This document shows, piece by piece, positions 8,270-16,221 of a stretch of DNA of 64,000 bases. The DNA is from Roseovarius azorensis. Lineage in GTDB: Bacteria > Pseudomonadota > Alphaproteobacteria > Rhodobacterales > Rhodobacteraceae. The position numbers and the translations under genes are program-made. The DNA lies in the NCBI RefSeq assembly GCF_900109455.1, contig NZ_FOAG01000011.1, positions 56,945 through 120,944 on the forward strand, written 5' to 3'. Under the pieces are notes generated by a model, which saw only the letters and a program-made list of their open reading frames with translations, was not told the origin of the DNA and ran no database searches. The stretch's first letter is position 1; each line of letters starts with the position of its first letter.

Positions 8270-8291
8270 GCAAAACTTTATTAGCAAAACT
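8270..8291. promoter_or_regulatory. AT-rich divergent promoter region with direct repeats
   Basis: Between the divergent transketolase and aminotransferase genes the DNA becomes locally AT-rich. GCAAAACT occurs twice, at 8270-8277 and 8284-8291, a 14-bp repeat spacing that is compatible with a regulator binding one face of the helix. No clear -35/-10 pair could be fixed. The LysR at 4538-5536 is a candidate regulator by proximity only. Confidence 0.35.
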
Positions 8292-8376
8292 AAATGATAT
8301 TCCCTTGTCGGATGCGTTAGAACACCGGCAAGGGCCGCGCGCCCGCGCGTGGCCCGGAATGGATATAGGAGGGGAC

Positions 8377-9546
8377 ATGTCACAGCTCAGATTCGCAGAC
8401 AGCCTGTCGCGCCTGGGAACTGAATCGGCCTTTACCGTGCTGGCGCGGGCGCAGGGCCTGACGGCACAGGGCCGTGACATCATCAATCTCGGCATCGGTC
8501 AGCCCGATTTCCAGACCCCGCCGCATATCGTCGAGGCCGGGATCAAGGCGCTGCGCGACGGGCATCACGGCTATACCCCCGCCAACGGCATCCCCGCCCT
8601 GCGCGAGGCGGTCGCCGCCGATCTGCACACCCGCCACGGCGCAGAGGTGAACCCCGGCAACGTGGTCGTGGTGCCGGGCGGCAAGCCGACCATGTTCTTT
8701 GCCGTGCTGATGTTCGGACAGCCCGGTGCAGAGATCATGTATCCCAATCCCGGCTTTCCGATCTACGAATCGGTCATTCGCTACAGCGGGGCGACGCCGG
8801 TGCCGATCGCGCTGCGCGAGGAAAACGATTTTGCCTTCGAGGCGGAAACGGTGCTGGCACAGATCACGCCCGCCACGCGGCTGATCATCATCAACAGCCC
8901 TGCAAACCCCACGGGCGGCGTCACCCCGCGCAGGGAGGTGGACAGGTTCGTCGCTGGCCTCGCCGATCATCCGCATGTGGCGGTGCTGTCAGACGAGATC
9001 TACAGCCGCATGCTCTATGACGGGCGCGAACATGTGAGCCTGCTGCAATATCCCGAAATCCGCGACCGGCTCATCATGCTCGATGGCTGGTCCAAGACCT
9101 ATGCGATGACCGGCTGGCGTCTTGGCTATGCGGTCTGGCCCGATGCCGCTCTGGATCATGCCACGCGGCTGTGCATCAACGATCATTCCTGCGTCAACGC
9201 CGCCGCGCAATACGCAGGGCTTGCCGCACTCACGGGGCCGCAGGACGCGGTGGATGAGATGATGCGGCATTTCGATGCGCGGCGACGGCTGATCGTGGAG
9301 GCGCTGAACAGCCTGCCCGGCGTGCGCTGCACCGATCCGGGCGGGGCGTTCTACGCGTTCCCCAATATCGAGGGCACGGGCATGAGCGCGGCAGAGGCGC
9401 AGGATCGGTTTCTTGACGAGGCCGGCGTCGCCACGGTGGCGGGCACGTCCTTTGGCAGCCATGGCGAGGGCTATCTGCGGTTTTCCTATGCCAATTCGGC
9501 AGAGAACATCACGACCGCCATCGACCGCATTCGCGCCATTCTCTGA
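8377..9546 (+). CDS. Pyridoxal-phosphate aminotransferase, class I/II
   Basis: A 389-residue fold-type I aminotransferase. It shows the substrate-loop motif LGIGQPDF, NSPANPTGG, the aspartate that binds the PLP nitrogen (LSDEIYSRM), the Schiff-base lysine in GWSKTYAMTGWRLGY, and the terminal carboxylate-binding arginine (LRFSYANS). The ATG at 8377 is preceded by AGGAGGGGAC; the frame from 8305 has no comparable site. It is divergent from the split transketolase operon. The family includes aspartate, aromatic and methionine aminotransferases; the amino donor cannot be chosen from sequence. Confidence 0.88.
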   Translation: MSQLRFADSLSRLGTESAFTVLARAQGLTAQGRDIINLGIGQPDFQTPPHIVEAGIKALRDGHHGYTPANGIPALREAVAADLHTRHGAEVNPGNVVVVPGGKPTMFFAVLMFGQPGAEIMYPNPGFPIYESVIRYSGATPVPIALREENDFAFEAETVLAQITPATRLIIINSPANPTGGVTPRREVDRFVAGLADHPHVAVLSDEIYSRMLYDGREHVSLLQYPEIRDRLIMLDGWSKTYAMTGWRLGYAVWPDAALDHATRLCINDHSCVNAAAQYAGLAALTGPQDAVDEMMRHFDARRRLIVEALNSLPGVRCTDPGGAFYAFPNIEGTGMSAAEAQDRFLDEAGVATVAGTSFGSHGEGYLRFSYANSAENITTAIDRIRAIL

Positions 9547-9616
9547 GTGGCGGGGCGATGACCGATATCCGGCCCATGTCCCGCGCCCTGCCGCTTTCCG
9601 GCGCTTGATGCGATCC

Positions 9617-9781
9617 TCAACGCGGACGAGGGGCATCAGGTTCTAGGAATGGTATACCAAACTTGACCTCCCCGCCGGACCGCACGAGGATCATGGAGCC
9701 GAATTTACCCGCCCCGACAAGGCCCACGCGGACAGGGCGGTCGCTGGCGTGACGGTCCGCGAGCATCGAGGACAGGTTCAT
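9617..9781 (-). pseudogene. 5' remnant of a homoserine-dehydrogenase-like (SAF) oxidoreductase
   Basis: A start codon at 9781 with AAAGGCC upstream opens a frame whose first ~30 residues, MNLSSMLADRHASDRPVRVG then LVGAGKFGSMIL, match the N-terminus of the ~430-residue Rhodobacteraceae NAD(P)-dependent oxidoreductases of the homoserine-dehydrogenase/SAF type. Homology stops abruptly after the dinucleotide-binding loop, and the frame continues through a GntR operator palindrome (9650-9659) to a stop at 9617. The body of the gene is missing, so this is a truncated remnant left by a deletion or rearrangement. Confidence 0.6.
9650..9659. promoter_or_regulatory. GntR-type operator palindrome TGGTATACCA (orphan copy)
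   Basis: The 10-bp palindrome TGGTATACCA matches the four copies at the promoters of the neighbouring sugar-acid genes and the FCD-family GntR consensus. Here no gene starts nearby on either strand: the plus-strand aminotransferase ends at 9546 and the minus-strand remnant runs through it. It probably once controlled a gene that has been lost. Confidence 0.6.
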
Positions 9782-10014
9782 ATCGGGGCCTTTCCGGGTC
9801 TGGCTGAAAGATTTGTCTCTGCCCGACCATGCCCCACCGCGCAGTTCGGAGCCATTTTGAATGCTTTTGCTGATATGAAGCCTGCCTAAACGAAGGTTCA
9901 AGGTGCTACTCTTGTCCTGAACGCCCCACATGCCTGCGAAGCGCAGGGGGAATCTGCACAGGATGACTGCGGGGATGGGTCCGCGGCCACGTATCGGCAT
10001 CACGGTCCGCAGGA
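9782..10014. other. Gap downstream of the FAH-family gene
   Basis: This 233-bp stretch between the truncated oxidoreductase remnant and the stop of the FAH-family gene has no supportable gene. It contains a short hairpin CCTGCG-AAG-CGCAGG at 9933-9947, which could help end transcription of the minus-strand gene but lacks a T-run. Confidence 0.4.
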
Positions 10015-10860
10015 TCAGGACGCGGCGACGACCTCTTGGCGCTGCGTGCCAAGCCCCTCGATGGTCAGTTCCATCACGTCACCCGGTTTCAGGAACCGCT
10101 GCGGCGACATGCCAAGACCCACGCCCGAGGGTGTGCCGGTGGCGATGATATCGCCCGCGCGCAGCAGCATGAACTGACTGAGGTAGGAAACGATCTGACG
10201 CACGCTGAAGATCATGTCGTCGGTGTTGGAGGATTGCACCGTCTCGCCGTTCAGCGCAAGCGACAGATCGAGGGTCTGCGGATCGGGCACCTCGTCGGCG
10301 GTGACCAGCCAGGGGCCGATGGGACCAAAGCTGGGCGCCGACTTGCCCTTTGTCCACTGGCCGCCGCGTTCGGCCTGAAACGACCGCTCAGACACGTCGT
10401 TGATCACGCAATAACCCGCCACATGACCCAGCGCATCGGCCTCGGAGACATAGAGCGTATCACGTCCGATGATCACGCCAAGCTCTACCTCCCAATCGGT
10501 TTTCAGCGAGGTGCGGGGGATAATGACCGGATCGTTGGGGCCCGACAGGCAGCTTGTGGTCTTGGAAAAGAGGATCGGCTCTGCCGGTTCCTTCGCGCCG
10601 GTTTCGGCGGCGTGCCTGGCATAATTCAGCCCGATACAGAGAAAATTGGGCACCCATGCCAGACAGGGACCGATGCGCTCCGACGTCTCGATCACCGGCA
10701 GGCGGTCGATATCGAGCGCGGCAATCCGCGCGAGCGCGTCCGGCGACACGCCGTCACCCGCGAAATCGGACACCTGCCCGGACAGGTCGCGCACCCGTCC
10801 CCCGGCATCCAGAATCGCAGGGCGTTCCGCACCTTGCGCGCCAACTCTAAGCAGTTTCAT
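10015..10860 (-). CDS. Fumarylacetoacetate hydrolase (FAH) family protein, probable 2,4-diketo-3-deoxy-sugar-acid hydrolase
   Basis: 281 residues. The metal site of the FAH fold is present: WEVELGVIIG and NDVSER, with LNYARHAAETG before them and IATGTPSGVGLGM near the end. This size and motif set match the hydrolases that split 2,4-diketo-3-deoxy-L-fuconate or related compounds into pyruvate and a hydroxyacid. The KDF-dehydrogenase-like SDR at 16218-16940 would make the diketo substrate, which supports that role. The start at 10860 has GGAAGGAGACC upstream and lies inside the end of gntR (14-bp overlap), so the two are co-transcribed from the promoter with operator 11624-11637. Confidence 0.82.
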   Translation of the reverse strand: MKLLRVGAQGAERPAILDAGGRVRDLSGQVSDFAGDGVSPDALARIAALDIDRLPVIETSERIGPCLAWVPNFLCIGLNYARHAAETGAKEPAEPILFSKTTSCLSGPNDPVIIPRTSLKTDWEVELGVIIGRDTLYVSEADALGHVAGYCVINDVSERSFQAERGGQWTKGKSAPSFGPIGPWLVTADEVPDPQTLDLSLALNGETVQSSNTDDMIFSVRQIVSYLSQFMLLRAGDIIATGTPSGVGLGMSPQRFLKPGDVMELTIEGLGTQRQEVVAAS

Positions 10861-11548
10861 TGGTCTCCTTCCCCCCGGTCCGAGCCGGAGTTGTCTTGTC
10901 CTGGGATTGCGAAGCCATCAGGTTCTCGAGATCCTGCGGCAGATGTCCGAGATGCGCATCGAACGCGGCGCTCAGCGCCGGTTTGTCGCGGTGCAGGATG
11001 GCATCGAGAATGTCGTTGTGCTGGGTCAACACGCGCTCGCGGTTCATGCGCATGCGGGAGGTGAGATAGCGGGCATGCCACAGACGTGCGAGATAGGCCT
11101 TGTGGGTGCGGGCGAGCGCGGCATTGCGCGATGCCTCGGCGATGGTGGTGTGAAACGCCATGTCCATCTCGAAGGAATCGATCCGCTCGGCGGTGTAGAA
11201 GGTTTCTTCCATGCGGCGTGCCGCCTCCCGGATACGCCCGAGGTCGGTGTCGGTGGCGTGATCGCAGGCCAGTTCCCCGGAAAGCTTTTCGAGCGCCACC
11301 AGAACCGCTGCCTGATCGCAGAGATCCTTGGCCGTTGGTTTGCTGACGATGGGACTGCGTGCTGGGCTGAGTTCGACCAACCCTTCCTTGGCGAGAATGC
11401 GAATCGCCTCGCGCATTGGCGTGCGGCTCACACCCATGACCGTCGCGTGATCGCGTTCCTTGATCGGTGCGCCCGGTACCAACTCTCCGCGCAGGATGCT
11501 GCGTCGCAGTTCGTTGGCGATGCGATCGGCAAGCGCTGGCTCTGTCAT
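10847..11548 (-). CDS. GntR-family regulator, FCD subfamily (proposed regulator of the sugar-acid locus)
   Basis: 233 residues from the preferred start. The N-terminal winged helix (LADRIANELRRSILRGELVPG, then GVSRTPMREAIRIL) is followed by an all-helical FCD effector domain with its metal-binding pattern (FEMDMAFHTTIAEAS, LTQHNDILDAI). I use the ATG at 11548 because GAAGGA lies upstream; in-frame ATGs at 11575 and 11584 would add a few residues. FCD regulators usually bind palindromes like TGGTATACCA. One such site lies just upstream (11624-11637) and four more lie in or beside the locus, so this protein probably represses its own operon and the rest. The inducer is likely a sugar acid or keto-acid intermediate. 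Confidence 0.88.
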   Translation of the reverse strand: MTEPALADRIANELRRSILRGELVPGAPIKERDHATVMGVSRTPMREAIRILAKEGLVELSPARSPIVSKPTAKDLCDQAAVLVALEKLSGELACDHATDTDLGRIREAARRMEETFYTAERIDSFEMDMAFHTTIAEASRNAALARTHKAYLARLWHARYLTSRMRMNRERVLTQHNDILDAILHRDKPALSAAFDAHLGHLPQDLENLMASQSQDKTTPARTGGKETNETA

Positions 11549-11623
11549 CGCAATGGAATCCTTCGACTTGTACATGTCACGCACTTGTTATGCCGTTCCG
11601 GTAGGCCCGTCCATAATTCTCGA

Positions 11624-11637
11624 TTTGGTATACCAAA
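11624..11637. promoter_or_regulatory. GntR operator TTTGGTATACCAAA
   Basis: A perfect 14-bp palindrome 76 bp upstream of the gntR start and 122 bp upstream of dctP. It shares the TGGTATACCA core with four other sites in the window. Its position in the divergent region suggests autoregulation of gntR-FAH. Confidence 0.75.
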
Positions 11638-11680
11638 ACAAGTTGATTGTGAAATTCGCATTGGGTACCGTCCGACCAGG

Positions 11681-11692
11681 ATGGTATACCAT
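11681..11692. promoter_or_regulatory. GntR operator ATGGTATACCAT
   Basis: A perfect 12-bp palindrome 67 bp upstream of dctP, centred 56 bp from the previous operator. It has the same TGGTATACCA core and probably controls the TRAP transporter operon. Confidence 0.75.
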
Positions 11693-11758
11693 CTTGGACG
11701 CAGGATGATCCTGTGTGAGAGGAGACGGCCGTAAAGCCGCAACAGGGAGAAAAGACAA

Positions 11759-12772
11759 ATGACCATCAAGACACTGCTGACATCCGTGGCGGCGGGCGCA
11801 CTGCTCGCTACCAGTGCCTTCGGACAGGAGGTGACGCTGCGCATGCAGACACATTACGCGACCGAACACCCGACCGGTCAGGCGCTCGCGCGGTTCATCG
11901 ACGACGTGCAAACCATGTCGGGTGGCGAAATCTCGATCGAGATGTTCTATTCCTCGGCCGTGGTCGCCACGACCGAGACCTTCGATGCCGCAATCAACGG
12001 CATTCTGGATTGCGACGCCACCGGCGGCGCCTACCAGACCGGCAAGAACCCGGCCTTCCAGTTCGTCGGCGACTTCATGGGCGGCTATGACACACCCTGG
12101 CAGCAGTATTCCTGGCTCTACTACGGGGGTGGCCTGGAGGCGGCGCAAGAGCTTTACAACGAGCAGAACATGCAGCTGGTCGGCTGGTCGATCTACGGGC
12201 AGGAATCGCTCTCTTCCTCCAAGCCGATCGCCGGGCCTGCGGATCTGAAAGGCTGGAAATTCCGCTCGCCGCCGGGCATGGAAACCGAGATCTTCGACGA
12301 ACTTGGCGCCTCGCCCATCGTGATGGACTTTACCGAGATTTTCACCGCTCTGGAGACAGGGATCATCGACGGGGCGGATGCCTCGGGGCTTGCCAACAAT
12401 GTGGGCCTTGGCCTCTATGACATTGTGAAACATGCGACTTATCCGGGCTTTCACTCGATGCCGTCGGACCACCTTGCCTGCAACAAGGATGTCTGGGACG
12501 GGCTTACGGACTCGCAGCGCCGGATCATCGATACCGCCTGGCAGAAGCTGGCGTTCCACATAGCGCTCTATAACGAGCGCGCCAATTCCGAAGCGGCTGC
12601 CAAACTTCAGGAACAGGGCGTGACCCTGCACGCCTGGTCGGATGAAGACCGCAAGGTGTTCCGCGATGCAGCGCAGGTATCCTGGGAACGCTGGGGCGAC
12701 AAGAACGAGCAGGCCCGCGCCATTCTCGAAAGCCACAAGACCTATCTGCGGCAACTTGGCCTGCTGAAATAA
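11759..12772 (+). CDS. dctP: TRAP transporter substrate-binding protein DctP
   Basis: A periplasmic solute receptor of 337 residues with a signal peptide (MTIKTLLTSVAAGALLATSAFG) and a DctP-family body: the ligand-carboxylate arginine region LKGWKFRSPPGME, ALETGIIDGAD and SDHLACNKDVW. The length and style fit the mannitol/chloroaromatic-type TRAP receptors. It heads the plus-strand operon dctP-dctQ-dctM-reductase-SDR-DMT, under a GntR operator. Carboxylated sugar acids are the expected ligands, given the catabolic genes around it; the exact ligand is not evident. The next gene follows after a strong hairpin. Confidence 0.92.
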   Translation: MTIKTLLTSVAAGALLATSAFGQEVTLRMQTHYATEHPTGQALARFIDDVQTMSGGEISIEMFYSSAVVATTETFDAAINGILDCDATGGAYQTGKNPAFQFVGDFMGGYDTPWQQYSWLYYGGGLEAAQELYNEQNMQLVGWSIYGQESLSSSKPIAGPADLKGWKFRSPPGMETEIFDELGASPIVMDFTEIFTALETGIIDGADASGLANNVGLGLYDIVKHATYPGFHSMPSDHLACNKDVWDGLTDSQRRIIDTAWQKLAFHIALYNERANSEAAAKLQEQGVTLHAWSDEDRKVFRDAAQVSWERWGDKNEQARAILESHKTYLRQLGLLK

Positions 12773-12785
12773 TCTTCGCCGACAC

Positions 12786-12814
12786 AAAAGGCGGGCACCC
12801 GTTGCCCGCCTTTT
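12786..12814 (+). terminator. Strong hairpin with T-run between dctP and dctQ
   Basis: A stem AAAAGGCGGGCA / TGCCCGCCTTTT with a five-base loop, ending in TTTT. It lies 14 bp after the dctP stop. As an intrinsic (partial) terminator it would let the abundant binding protein be made in excess over the membrane subunits, an arrangement often seen in receptor-transporter operons. Confidence 0.8.
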
Positions 12815-12863
12815 ACAATGTTGCCACCGGGCCGACCTGTCGGCGGGACTGCGGGAGACCGAC

Positions 12864-13676
12864 ATGATGAGCAAAAGCGTTTGGCTCGGCCGCGCGCGCG
12901 GACCTGTGAAACTGGCGATGATCGGCTTTTGCGGCCTCGCGCTCGTTCTCTACGTGTGGCTGGTGTCGGCGCGCGTGATGGACCCGGAAACAGCCATCGG
13001 CATGCAGGAGATGATCCGGCCCCAGGGCCGTCCGATGGTCAAGCTGATGATGTTCGCCCTGATCGGCGCCCTGTTTTTTGCGTCGCTCTACCTGTCGGAT
13101 TTCAAGGGCGACATCGAACCGGGGCGCAAGGGGTTCTTCGACATCGTGAGCCTCGTTCTGAGCCGCGCGGCGATGATCCTCGTGGCGGTGATCGTGCTGG
13201 TGATGTTCTACGAGGTCGTCTCGCGCTACGTCTTCTCCCGCCCTACGCTCTGGGCGAATGAATTATCGCTGTGGCTGGCCTCCTTCGTGTTCTTGCTGGC
13301 CGGTCAATATGCCATGCAACAGCGCAGCCATATTCGCATCTACGTGATTTATGACCACATGCCGCGCTGGATGCGCAAGACGGCGGACACGATCTCGGTC
13401 CTGCTCATCACCGGGTTCGCCTTTGCGCTTGTCTGGGGAGGTTACAGCGATGCCAAGACGCGATTCCTGCGCATGGAAACCTTTGGCACCGCGTGGGATC
13501 CGCCCATTCCGGGCACAATCAAACCCTTCCTGCTGATCGCAATCGTTCTCGTGGCGGTGCAGGCGATTTCCAACCTGATCGCCGACTGGAACCGCGAAAT
13601 CGCCGATCTGCACGCCGACGAAATCGATGAAACCGAGATTGAAAACATCCGTCGCACCCTGGAGGAACATAACTAA
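12864..13676 (+). CDS. dctQ: TRAP transporter small membrane subunit DctQ (long form)
   Basis: 270 residues, longer than the usual ~170-200. The C-terminal two-thirds is a DctQ domain with four membrane segments and the motif VSRYVFSRPTLWANELSLWL. The N-terminus adds about 90 residues with two more hydrophobic segments (around residues 17-36 and 60-78). It starts at 12864 after GGGAGACC and its stop overlaps the dctM start by 1 bp (TAATG). It forms the membrane permease with DctM. Confidence 0.88.
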   Translation: MMSKSVWLGRARGPVKLAMIGFCGLALVLYVWLVSARVMDPETAIGMQEMIRPQGRPMVKLMMFALIGALFFASLYLSDFKGDIEPGRKGFFDIVSLVLSRAAMILVAVIVLVMFYEVVSRYVFSRPTLWANELSLWLASFVFLLAGQYAMQQRSHIRIYVIYDHMPRWMRKTADTISVLLITGFAFALVWGGYSDAKTRFLRMETFGTAWDPPIPGTIKPFLLIAIVLVAVQAISNLIADWNREIADLHADEIDETEIENIRRTLEEHN

Positions 13677-15271
13677 TGGTCGATATCGGCACCCTCAGCC
13701 TGATCCTCCTGTTCGGCATGTTTGCCCTTCTGGCGATCGGTATGCCGCTTGGCCTTGCCTCGGCCTTTCTGGCCGTGGTCACGCTGACCCTGAAATTCGA
13801 CATGGACCTGCTGTTCGGCACCTTCGGACGCGGCCCGCTGTCGGTACTCGGGCAGGCGGTCTATCGGCAGATGACCAACTATGTGCTGATCTCGGTGCCG
13901 CTTTTCATCTTCATGGCCGCGCTGCTGGAGCGATCCGGTATTGCGCGCGACATGTACGGCTCGCTCAACCAATGGCTCAGCCGGACGCGCGGCGGAATCG
14001 CCATCGTGACCTCGATCATGGCGGTGATCATGGCGGCGATGTCGGGCATCATCGGTGGCGAGGTGGTTCTGCTTGGCCTGATTGCCCTGCCGCAGATGCT
14101 GCGGCTCGGGTATGACCGCAACCTTGCGATCGGCACGATCTGTGCCTCGGGCAGTCTTGGCACGATGATCCCGCCGTCCATCGTGCTGATCTTCTACGGG
14201 TTGGTGACCGAGACCTCGATCAAGGCGCTGTTCACGGCGTCGTTCCTGCCCGGCTTCATGCTGGCCTCGTTCATCCTGATCTACATCATCGTGCGCACAC
14301 AGCTCAATCCGTCGCTCGCGCCGCTGCCGCCGGACGACCCGGACGATCCCAAAGGCTCGGAAAAGGGCCTGATGTTTCTGGGCTTTCTGGGGCGGATGAT
14401 CGCATGGATCACGGGCGTTCTTGTTCTGCGCGCGCTGTTCTTTACCGTTACCGGTGACAATGCGGTGCGCGAGGGCACCGATCCGATCCCGCTTGGCATG
14501 GTCTCGAACCTGCCGTGGCTCATCGGGGCCTTTGCGATCTCGCTGGCGGTCATCTTTCTTGTTGTCGGGCGAGAACGCACTGCTAGGGGCTGGGAAATGG
14601 GCAAGGGCCTTGTCGCACCCATCGTGGTGATCGGCGTCGTGCTGGGCTCCATCTATGGCGGGATCACCGGCATCACCGAGGCGGCGGGCATGGGGGCTAT
14701 CGCGGTTTTCGTGATTGGCCTGCTGCGCCGCGAGATGACCTTTGCCATCGTGTGGGACAGCCTGATGCGGACACTGAAATCCACCGGCACGATCATCTGG
14801 GTCACCATCGGCGCCGCTGCGCTTGCCGCCGCGTATACGCTGGTGGGCGGCCCTGCCTATGTGGCCAACATGATCGTCGGCGCGGACATGCCGACCATGG
14901 GGATCATTCTCGTGATGATGGTGATCTTTCTGGTCATGGGCATGTTCATGGACTGGGTCGGCATCGTGCTTCTGATCATGCCGGTTTTTCTGCCCATCGT
15001 GGTCAAGCTGCCGCCCGAAGAGATCGGCTGGCTCGGTTCCGTCGATGCGCGCTATATCCCGATCTGGTTCGGCGTGGTCTTTACCATGAATATGCAGGTG
15101 AGCTTTCTGTCGCCACCCTTCGGCCCGGCCGCGTTCTATCTCAAGTCGGTGGCCCCGCCGGAAATCTCTATCACGGATATCTTCCGCGGCTTCCTGCCGT
15201 TCATCGTCTTGCAGCTTCTGGCGCTTTCCGTTCTTTTGATCTGGCCACCCATCGTGACGCTGTTTCTGTGA
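13676..15271 (+). CDS. dctM: TRAP transporter large permease subunit DctM
   Basis: 531 residues with at least a dozen hydrophobic helices, typical of the ion-transporter superfamily. It has the conserved segment GSLGTMIPPSIVLIFYG and the VPLFIFMAALLERSG region. It is about 100 residues longer than common DctM proteins because of an insertion around residue 205-245 (NPSLAPLPPDDPDDPKG), a form seen with mannitol/chloroaromatic-type TRAP systems. It couples sodium influx to solute uptake with DctP and DctQ, and is translationally coupled to dctQ. Confidence 0.92.
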   Translation: MVDIGTLSLILLFGMFALLAIGMPLGLASAFLAVVTLTLKFDMDLLFGTFGRGPLSVLGQAVYRQMTNYVLISVPLFIFMAALLERSGIARDMYGSLNQWLSRTRGGIAIVTSIMAVIMAAMSGIIGGEVVLLGLIALPQMLRLGYDRNLAIGTICASGSLGTMIPPSIVLIFYGLVTETSIKALFTASFLPGFMLASFILIYIIVRTQLNPSLAPLPPDDPDDPKGSEKGLMFLGFLGRMIAWITGVLVLRALFFTVTGDNAVREGTDPIPLGMVSNLPWLIGAFAISLAVIFLVVGRERTARGWEMGKGLVAPIVVIGVVLGSIYGGITGITEAAGMGAIAVFVIGLLRREMTFAIVWDSLMRTLKSTGTIIWVTIGAAALAAAYTLVGGPAYVANMIVGADMPTMGIILVMMVIFLVMGMFMDWVGIVLLIMPVFLPIVVKLPPEEIGWLGSVDARYIPIWFGVVFTMNMQVSFLSPPFGPAAFYLKSVAPPEISITDIFRGFLPFIVLQLLALSVLLIWPPIVTLFL

Positions 15272-15330
15272 CACAAGGCCGGAATGCAACGCGCACCCCG
15301 GCCCGCGCCATTCCATGAAAGGAGCATGAA

Positions 15331-16221
15331 ATGAGCAAGCAAGCCATCGGATTCATCGGCCTCGGCCTGATGGGCCGGGCCATGGTCGACTGTCTTCAGG
15401 GGGCGGGATATCCCGTGATCGTGCTGGGCAATCGCGACCGCACCGGCATGGAAGAGGCCATCGCACGCGGCGGGCAGGAGGCGAAATCGGCGCGCGATCT
15501 GACGGAGCGGGCGGATATCGTCATGCTCTGCGTCGGCACCTCGGATCAGGTGGAATCGCGCATCTTCGCAGAGGACGGCGTGTTGGCAGCTGCAAAATCC
15601 GGTCAGGTGGTGATCGACTTCGGCACCTCGCTACCGGCCTCGACTCTTCGGATAGGCGAGGCACTTGCCGGGAAGGGCGCGATCTATCTCGATGCGCCTC
15701 TTGGCCGCACGCCCGCCCATGCCAGGGAAGGCAGGCTCAACATCATGTGCGCGGGCGACAGGGACGCCTTCGACGGCGTGCGCCCGGTGCTCGACACGCT
15801 TGGCGAAAACGTCTTTCACCTTGGCAAGCTGGGCAACGGGCATACGATCAAGCTGATCAACAATTTCTACGCCATGACCACTGTCTGCGCCATGTCCGAG
15901 GCCTTCGCGCTTGCCGATACCGCAGGAATCGACCGCGATGCGCTATATGGCGTCATGGCCGCCGGACCGAACCATTCGGGGATGATGGATTTCATCCGCA
16001 ACTACGCGGTAGAGGGCAGGATCGACCTTGCCTTCTCGGTGGCCAATGCCGCCAAGGATGTGGGCTATTACCGGCAGATGGCCGAGGATCTGGGCCTGAC
16101 CAGCCGCATGTCGGGCGCTGCCGACGCAACGCTGAGCACCGCGCGCGACGGTGGCGACGGCGACATCATGGTGCCGCAGATGGTCGACTGGATGGTCAGG
16201 CACCTGGGGAGAAACGCATGA
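15331..16221 (+). CDS. Beta-hydroxyacid dehydrogenase family oxidoreductase (YihU-like motif)
   Basis: 296 residues with an N-terminal Rossmann fold (GFIGLGLMGRAMVDCL) and the all-helical C-terminal domain of 3-hydroxyisobutyrate-dehydrogenase-type enzymes. The catalytic lysine lies in HTIKLINNFYAM. The substrate loop reads DAPLGRTP, not the usual DAPVSGG; an arginine at this place binds the sulfonate in E. coli YihU (3-sulfolactaldehyde reductase). It therefore likely reduces or oxidises a small semialdehyde/hydroxyacid bearing an extra anionic group, though sulfonate is only one option. It has GAAAGGAGC upstream and overlaps the next SDR by 4 bp (ATGA). Confidence 0.82.
   Translation: MSKQAIGFIGLGLMGRAMVDCLQGAGYPVIVLGNRDRTGMEEAIARGGQEAKSARDLTERADIVMLCVGTSDQVESRIFAEDGVLAAAKSGQVVIDFGTSLPASTLRIGEALAGKGAIYLDAPLGRTPAHAREGRLNIMCAGDRDAFDGVRPVLDTLGENVFHLGKLGNGHTIKLINNFYAMTTVCAMSEAFALADTAGIDRDALYGVMAAGPNHSGMMDFIRNYAVEGRIDLAFSVANAAKDVGYYRQMAEDLGLTSRMSGAADATLSTARDGGDGDIMVPQMVDWMVRHLGRNA

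Noticed and set aside
13673..15316. 547-residue open frame on the minus strand opposite dctM
   Set aside because: A high-GC shadow frame rich in His, Arg and Asp with no family signal; dctM on the other strand is unmistakable.
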